The notes below the pieces were generated by a model that was not told the DNA's origin, made no database searches, and saw only the letters and a list, made by a program, of their open reading frames with translations. Below are positions 6,442-9,097 of a stretch of DNA of 9,097 nt, piece after piece. A program made the position numbers and the translations under genes. Source of the DNA: an uncultured Clostridia bacterium (GTDB lineage: Bacteria; Bacillota; Clostridia; Oscillospirales; Butyricicoccaceae); the NCBI GenBank assembly GCA_947856675.1, contig CANUCM010000127.1, forward strand, positions 1-9,097, read 5' to 3'. How positions within the stretch are numbered: the first letter of the stretch is position 1; each line of letters begins with the position of its first letter.

Positions 6442-6476
6442 AAGGGCGCTCCTTTAAAAGGGGCGCCCTTATTTTT
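6442..6476 (+). terminator. Intrinsic terminator of the MATE gene
   Basis: The stem AAGGGCGC (6442-6449) pairs with GCGCCCTT (6463-6470), and the inner bases TCCTTT and AAAGGG extend it. It is followed by A and five T residues (6472-6476). It begins 11 bases after the stop codon. A run of A residues just before the stem could let it work weakly on the minus strand as well. Confidence 0.9.
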
Positions 6477-6496
6477 GTCCGCTGCGGCCGGAAAGG

Positions 6497-6528
6497 AAAA
6501 GGCGGCGCCCTCAAAAAAAGGCGCCGCC
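6497..6528 (-). terminator. Intrinsic terminator of the Gld-like operon
   Basis: Nine perfect GC-only pairs, GGCGGCGCC (6501-6509) with GGCGCCGCC (6520-6528), close a loop containing seven A residues on the plus strand. On the minus strand the stem is followed by TTTT (6500-6497), a short U tract. It lies about 20 bases past the stop codon of the DUF4340 gene. Confidence 0.8.
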
Positions 6529-6547
6529 CAAAACAGGAAAAGAAGGA

Positions 6548-7456
6548 TTAGGAGATACCAAGGGCAGAAAGCAAAGAAGTGACCTGGAGCTGCGGAAGAA
6601 TGCAGATATCGCCGTCAGTGCCCAGACGTGCATAATAATCGCCGGCGTCATTTTGCGCTCCGATGAGCAGCGTGCTGGCGGCGCCTTCGGCGTAGGAAAC
6701 TTCCACAGACAGCGCGGGGGTTGCAAGGCCGCACTGGCTGAGCGTTGCTTCGTCGGGATGATAGGCAAAGCAGCTGTCAAAGGCGAGGGAAGTCCAGGCG
6801 CTCTTAAAGGCAGAAGCTTCGTCCGAATCGCTCTCGGCCAGGCCGCTGAGTGAAATGCCGCTTCCTCCGGCGAGCGAGCCCGTGGCGTTTACAGTGTCCG
6901 CGGTGCAGCCGGAATAGGGAATCACAGGCAGGCTGTAGAAGGAATACAGCCCGGTAAACTGCTGGGGAAGGGAAGAGGAAATGGTGTAGATGCCCTCTTC
7001 CCCCTCGCGCATGACGTAATAATCGCCGTTGCTTGCCATGCTTCCGACAACCAGGGTCAGCGTGTCGCCGGCGGCGTTCTTCGCCTCGAGCGTAAAGGAC
7101 GGGGCGTCAAAGCCGTAGGCCGAGGAATCCTCTCCGTTTTCCAGCGTCCGGGTGGCCGTGAGGTTTTTCAGGGCGCTGGCAATCAGTCCGACCTTGCTCT
7201 GATCCAGAGGAAAGTCCGGATCGGCGTCGTAGGACCAGACGCCGTTGTTCAGGGTGAAGGAGAGATCCTCGTCTTCGGAATGATAGGAGAGGGAGGTGGC
7301 GTCTTCAAGCTGGCTGACATAGGTAATGCCGGCCTGAATGCTGGCTTCTTCCTCTTGCTCCTTTTGCGTGCTGATATAGCGTAAAAGGGCATACAGCGCG
7401 GCAAAAACAACCAGGACGGCCAATAAAATTACAAGGGTGCGGCTTTTTTTGTTCAT
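6548..7456 (-). CDS. DUF4340 domain protein, last gene of a Gld-like ABC operon
   Basis: A 302-residue protein with one N-terminal membrane segment (about 8-28), a short acidic Glu-rich segment (33-37) and a soluble domain expected outside the cytoplasm. It matches the DUF4340 family, commonly encoded just after GldG-type proteins; its role is unknown. A two-fold repeat is visible. YGFDAPSFTLEA (114-125) with TLVVG and GDYYVMREGEEGIYTI (144-159) corresponds to CGLATPALSVEV (242-253) with TLLIG and GDYYARLGTDGDICIL (272-287). The start codon directly abuts the TAA of the preceding gene, and GGAGG lies nine bases upstream inside that gene, so translation is probably coupled. The chain ends in front of a strong terminator. 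Likely a structural partner of the GldG-like protein in the same membrane complex; this is inferred from the operon. Confidence 0.85.
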   Translation of the reverse strand: MNKKSRTLVILLAVLVVFAALYALLRYISTQKEQEEEASIQAGITYVSQLEDATSLSYHSEDEDLSFTLNNGVWSYDADPDFPLDQSKVGLIASALKNLTATRTLENGEDSSAYGFDAPSFTLEAKNAAGDTLTLVVGSMASNGDYYVMREGEEGIYTISSSLPQQFTGLYSFYSLPVIPYSGCTADTVNATGSLAGGSGISLSGLAESDSDEASAFKSAWTSLAFDSCFAYHPDEATLSQCGLATPALSVEVSYAEGAASTLLIGAQNDAGDYYARLGTDGDICILPQLQVTSLLSALGIS

Positions 7457-8839
7457 TTACAGCTTCCTCCGTTTGAGCCAGAAGACCAGGCCGCCTACAA
7501 GGCAAACCAGGGGGATGACGGCAATGAAGACAATGCTCCACGTCGATGCCGAGGAAATGGTGTTGTATGTGGTTTGCAGGCTTTTTGCCGGGATGGAAAT
7601 GGTTGAAATGTCATCAAAGTTGTCGGTGATGGCATTCATAAAGACGTTGAGGTTGACCAGGTTTGAAAAGTTGGACAGAAGATATTCGTCAATCAGCGTC
7701 GGGCAGGCAATGGCCGTCAGGCGTCCGCCGCCCGTCTCGTCCGACTCGGTGCTGGTGGCGGCCAGCAGGTAGCGGCCTTCGGTCATGTCGCCGTTTTCAA
7801 GCACGGCAAAGGCATTTTCCGAGGTGTACATGAAGTACTGAATGGTCAGGCTGTCGCGCTTGTCGTCCACGGTCTGCAAACCGCGGGAATTGGCGACGAG
7901 AACCAGGGCGTTTTCAGGCAGTGAGGCAATGATATCGTGGCCGGTGGCCAGTTTGGGGAAAATGTTGTACACGTTGTCCTGATAAAAGCGCTCCGTGTCG
8001 GCGATGTAGCCGTCGACATACTCAAGCCCGTAATCCCGCAGCAGGACGTTGACGTTGGTCAGGTCGGTGCGATCGCACAAAAGCATGACTTTGCCGCCGC
8101 CGGCGATGTAATCCTGAAGCAGCGTGACTTCCTGCGTATCGAAATCGATCGTGGGCATGTAGCTGATGATCAGATCGCAGTCTTCGGGCACGGCGCCGTC
8201 CATCAGAAGGCTGAACGAGTTGGTGCTCAGGTTCTGCTTGGCAATGGCATCGGTGACGATGGCGGGCAGTTCGCTTTCGCCGTGGCCGCTGAGGGTGTAT
8301 ACCGTGTGCTTGGACTCGTTTGTGACGAGATCGATCGCGCTGGTAATCTGCCCCTCTGCGTCAAAGGCCGTTTCGTACAGCTGACCGGTCTGGTAGTAAT
8401 AGTTGAGGTCGATGCTGATCATGTCAAAAATGGGCAGGGCGTCTTTTTTGCCGGTTTCTTCGCAGGTGACGACGATCTGGTTTTCCTCGGCCTCATAGGT
8501 GGTGAGCGCGGTGGGGAAAAGGACAGGGTCAATATATTCCACGCTGACCCGGGAAGACTCCGCGGCGTAGTTGCTCAAAAGCCGGGTAATGCGGCCGTCG
8601 ACATTGTCTTTTTCGGCGAGGACCACAATGTCGACATCCTTGTCAAGGGTGGCGAGGTAATCCTTGGATGTGTCGGTCAGGCTGTAAAGACGGGAGTCGG
8701 TGATGTCAAACTTCAAAATGGACGAGGGAAGCTGGGCGATGACCAGGTTGACGGCGACGACAATTGCGACGACAAGAACCGAAAGCCCTACAGCATATGC
8801 GCCGTGCCGGGAGGAGGCGCGTTTTTTCTGTTTGTTCAT
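7457..8839 (-). CDS. GldG family protein, auxiliary component of an ABC transport system
   Basis: A 460-residue protein with a basic N-terminus, a membrane segment at about 14-34, a large extracytoplasmic region and a second membrane segment at about 434-455 ending in a basic tail. It fits the GldG / ABC-type uncharacterised transport auxiliary family (PF09822). Family features are FDITDSRLYSLTD just after the first membrane segment (44-56), the YTLSGHGE block (181-188) and YIAGGGKVMLLCD (244-256). In Bacteroidetes GldA, GldF and GldG form an ABC complex needed for gliding; in Firmicutes the cassette occurs without gliding and its substrate is unknown. The start has AAAGGAGG nine bases upstream, overlapping the TGA of the permease gene. 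The next gene begins at the base after this gene's stop, so all three are probably co-transcribed. Confidence 0.9.
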   Translation of the reverse strand: MNKQKKRASSRHGAYAVGLSVLVVAIVVAVNLVIAQLPSSILKFDITDSRLYSLTDTSKDYLATLDKDVDIVVLAEKDNVDGRITRLLSNYAAESSRVSVEYIDPVLFPTALTTYEAEENQIVVTCEETGKKDALPIFDMISIDLNYYYQTGQLYETAFDAEGQITSAIDLVTNESKHTVYTLSGHGESELPAIVTDAIAKQNLSTNSFSLLMDGAVPEDCDLIISYMPTIDFDTQEVTLLQDYIAGGGKVMLLCDRTDLTNVNVLLRDYGLEYVDGYIADTERFYQDNVYNIFPKLATGHDIIASLPENALVLVANSRGLQTVDDKRDSLTIQYFMYTSENAFAVLENGDMTEGRYLLAATSTESDETGGGRLTAIACPTLIDEYLLSNFSNLVNLNVFMNAITDNFDDISTISIPAKSLQTTYNTISSASTWSIVFIAVIPLVCLVGGLVFWLKRRKL

Positions 8840-8855
8840 GGCGGTGTTCCTCCTT

Positions 8856-9097
8856 TCAGCTCCAGCGGCGCTTTTGCAGCGTCTGAATGGTTAAAAAGAC
8901 AAAGACAAACGCAACGGACAGATACAGGATCAGGCCGCCCACGTCAAACATGCGGTAAATGGCAAAGTCGGTGAAGACTTCGCGCAGGGAGAACACACTC
9001 AGCATGGACGGGAAGCTGCCGGCCAGCAGGTCGTTTTTCAGCAGGTACATGGACAGCGAAGCGGCGATGCCGATCACGCCCAGGGCCGCGGTCAGCA
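8856..9097 (-). CDS. ABC-2 type permease, GldF-like, C-terminal 79 residues only
   Basis: The gene runs off the right edge; its start is outside the window. The visible 79 residues contain part of a hydrophobic segment at the edge, an exposed loop with SLREVFTDFAIYRMFDVGG, a final membrane helix (ILYLSVAFVFVFLTIQTL) and the ending QKRRWS. An 'L-x-KRRWS' type end after the last helix is typical of GldF/NosY-like ABC-2 permeases. The TGA stop is 17 bases from the start of the GldG-like gene and overlaps its ribosome binding site. An ATP-binding subunit (GldA-like) is expected upstream, beyond 9097. The GTG at 9077 is an internal codon, not a start, because the frame stays open to the edge. Confidence 0.85.
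   Translation of the reverse strand, partial: LTAALGVIGIAASLSMYLLKNDLLAGSFPSMLSVFSLREVFTDFAIYRMFDVGGLILYLSVAFVFVFLTIQTLQKRRWS

Noticed and set aside
5396..6514. Minus-strand open frame of 372 codons opposite the MATE gene
   Set aside because: It is rich in His, Asn and Gln, has no domain, runs through the MATE terminator, and is opposite a clear 12-helix transporter.

Overview
The window looks like ordinary chromosome from an endospore-forming, Gram-positive anaerobe of the class Clostridia. The placement rests on two sporulation genes (gpr and spoIIP), moderately high GC, strong AGGAGG-type ribosome binding sites, and a Gld-type ABC cassette of the kind found in gut Clostridia. An Oscillospiraceae/Ruminococcaceae-like genome would fit, but nothing here fixes the family.

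Left part (1-2125): the 3' end of a tRNA-Gly(GCC) gene reads rightward into a hairpin terminator. The same hairpin works on the other strand for a leftward gene encoding a 647-residue serine hydrolase of the beta-lactamase/penicillin-recognising superfamily. That gene has a clear extended -10 promoter, which also fixes its start codon.

Middle part (2155-4974): a sporulation and translation block. Leftward are spoIIP (engulfment peptidoglycan hydrolase) and, upstream of it, rpsT (ribosomal protein S20) with its own promoter and terminator. Rightward, divergent from rpsT, is gpr (the spore protease that degrades small acid-soluble DNA-binding proteins during germination). In Bacillus gpr and spoIIP lie side by side on one strand; here they are back to back with rpsT between them.

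Right part (5018-9097): a rightward MATE-family multidrug/Na+ antiporter gene. It converges on a leftward operon encoding the end of an ABC-2 permease (GldF-like), a GldG-family auxiliary protein and a DUF4340 protein. The operon is tightly packed, with 17 bases between the first two genes and none between the last two. The ATPase gene would be expected beyond the right edge. Two separate hairpins lie between the convergent genes, one suited to each strand.

The genes fall into independent units rather than one pathway. gpr and spoIIP share the sporulation/germination programme, and the Gld-like cassette presumably makes one membrane complex. No stretch above 300 bases lacks a gene. I saw no insertion sequence, phage gene, CRISPR array or riboswitch of a known class. 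I do not see strong evidence for an undescribed system. The best leads are the uncharacterised C-terminal half of the serine hydrolase, the Gld-like operon, the UUG start of rpsT, and possible RNA-level control in the gpr and MATE leaders.
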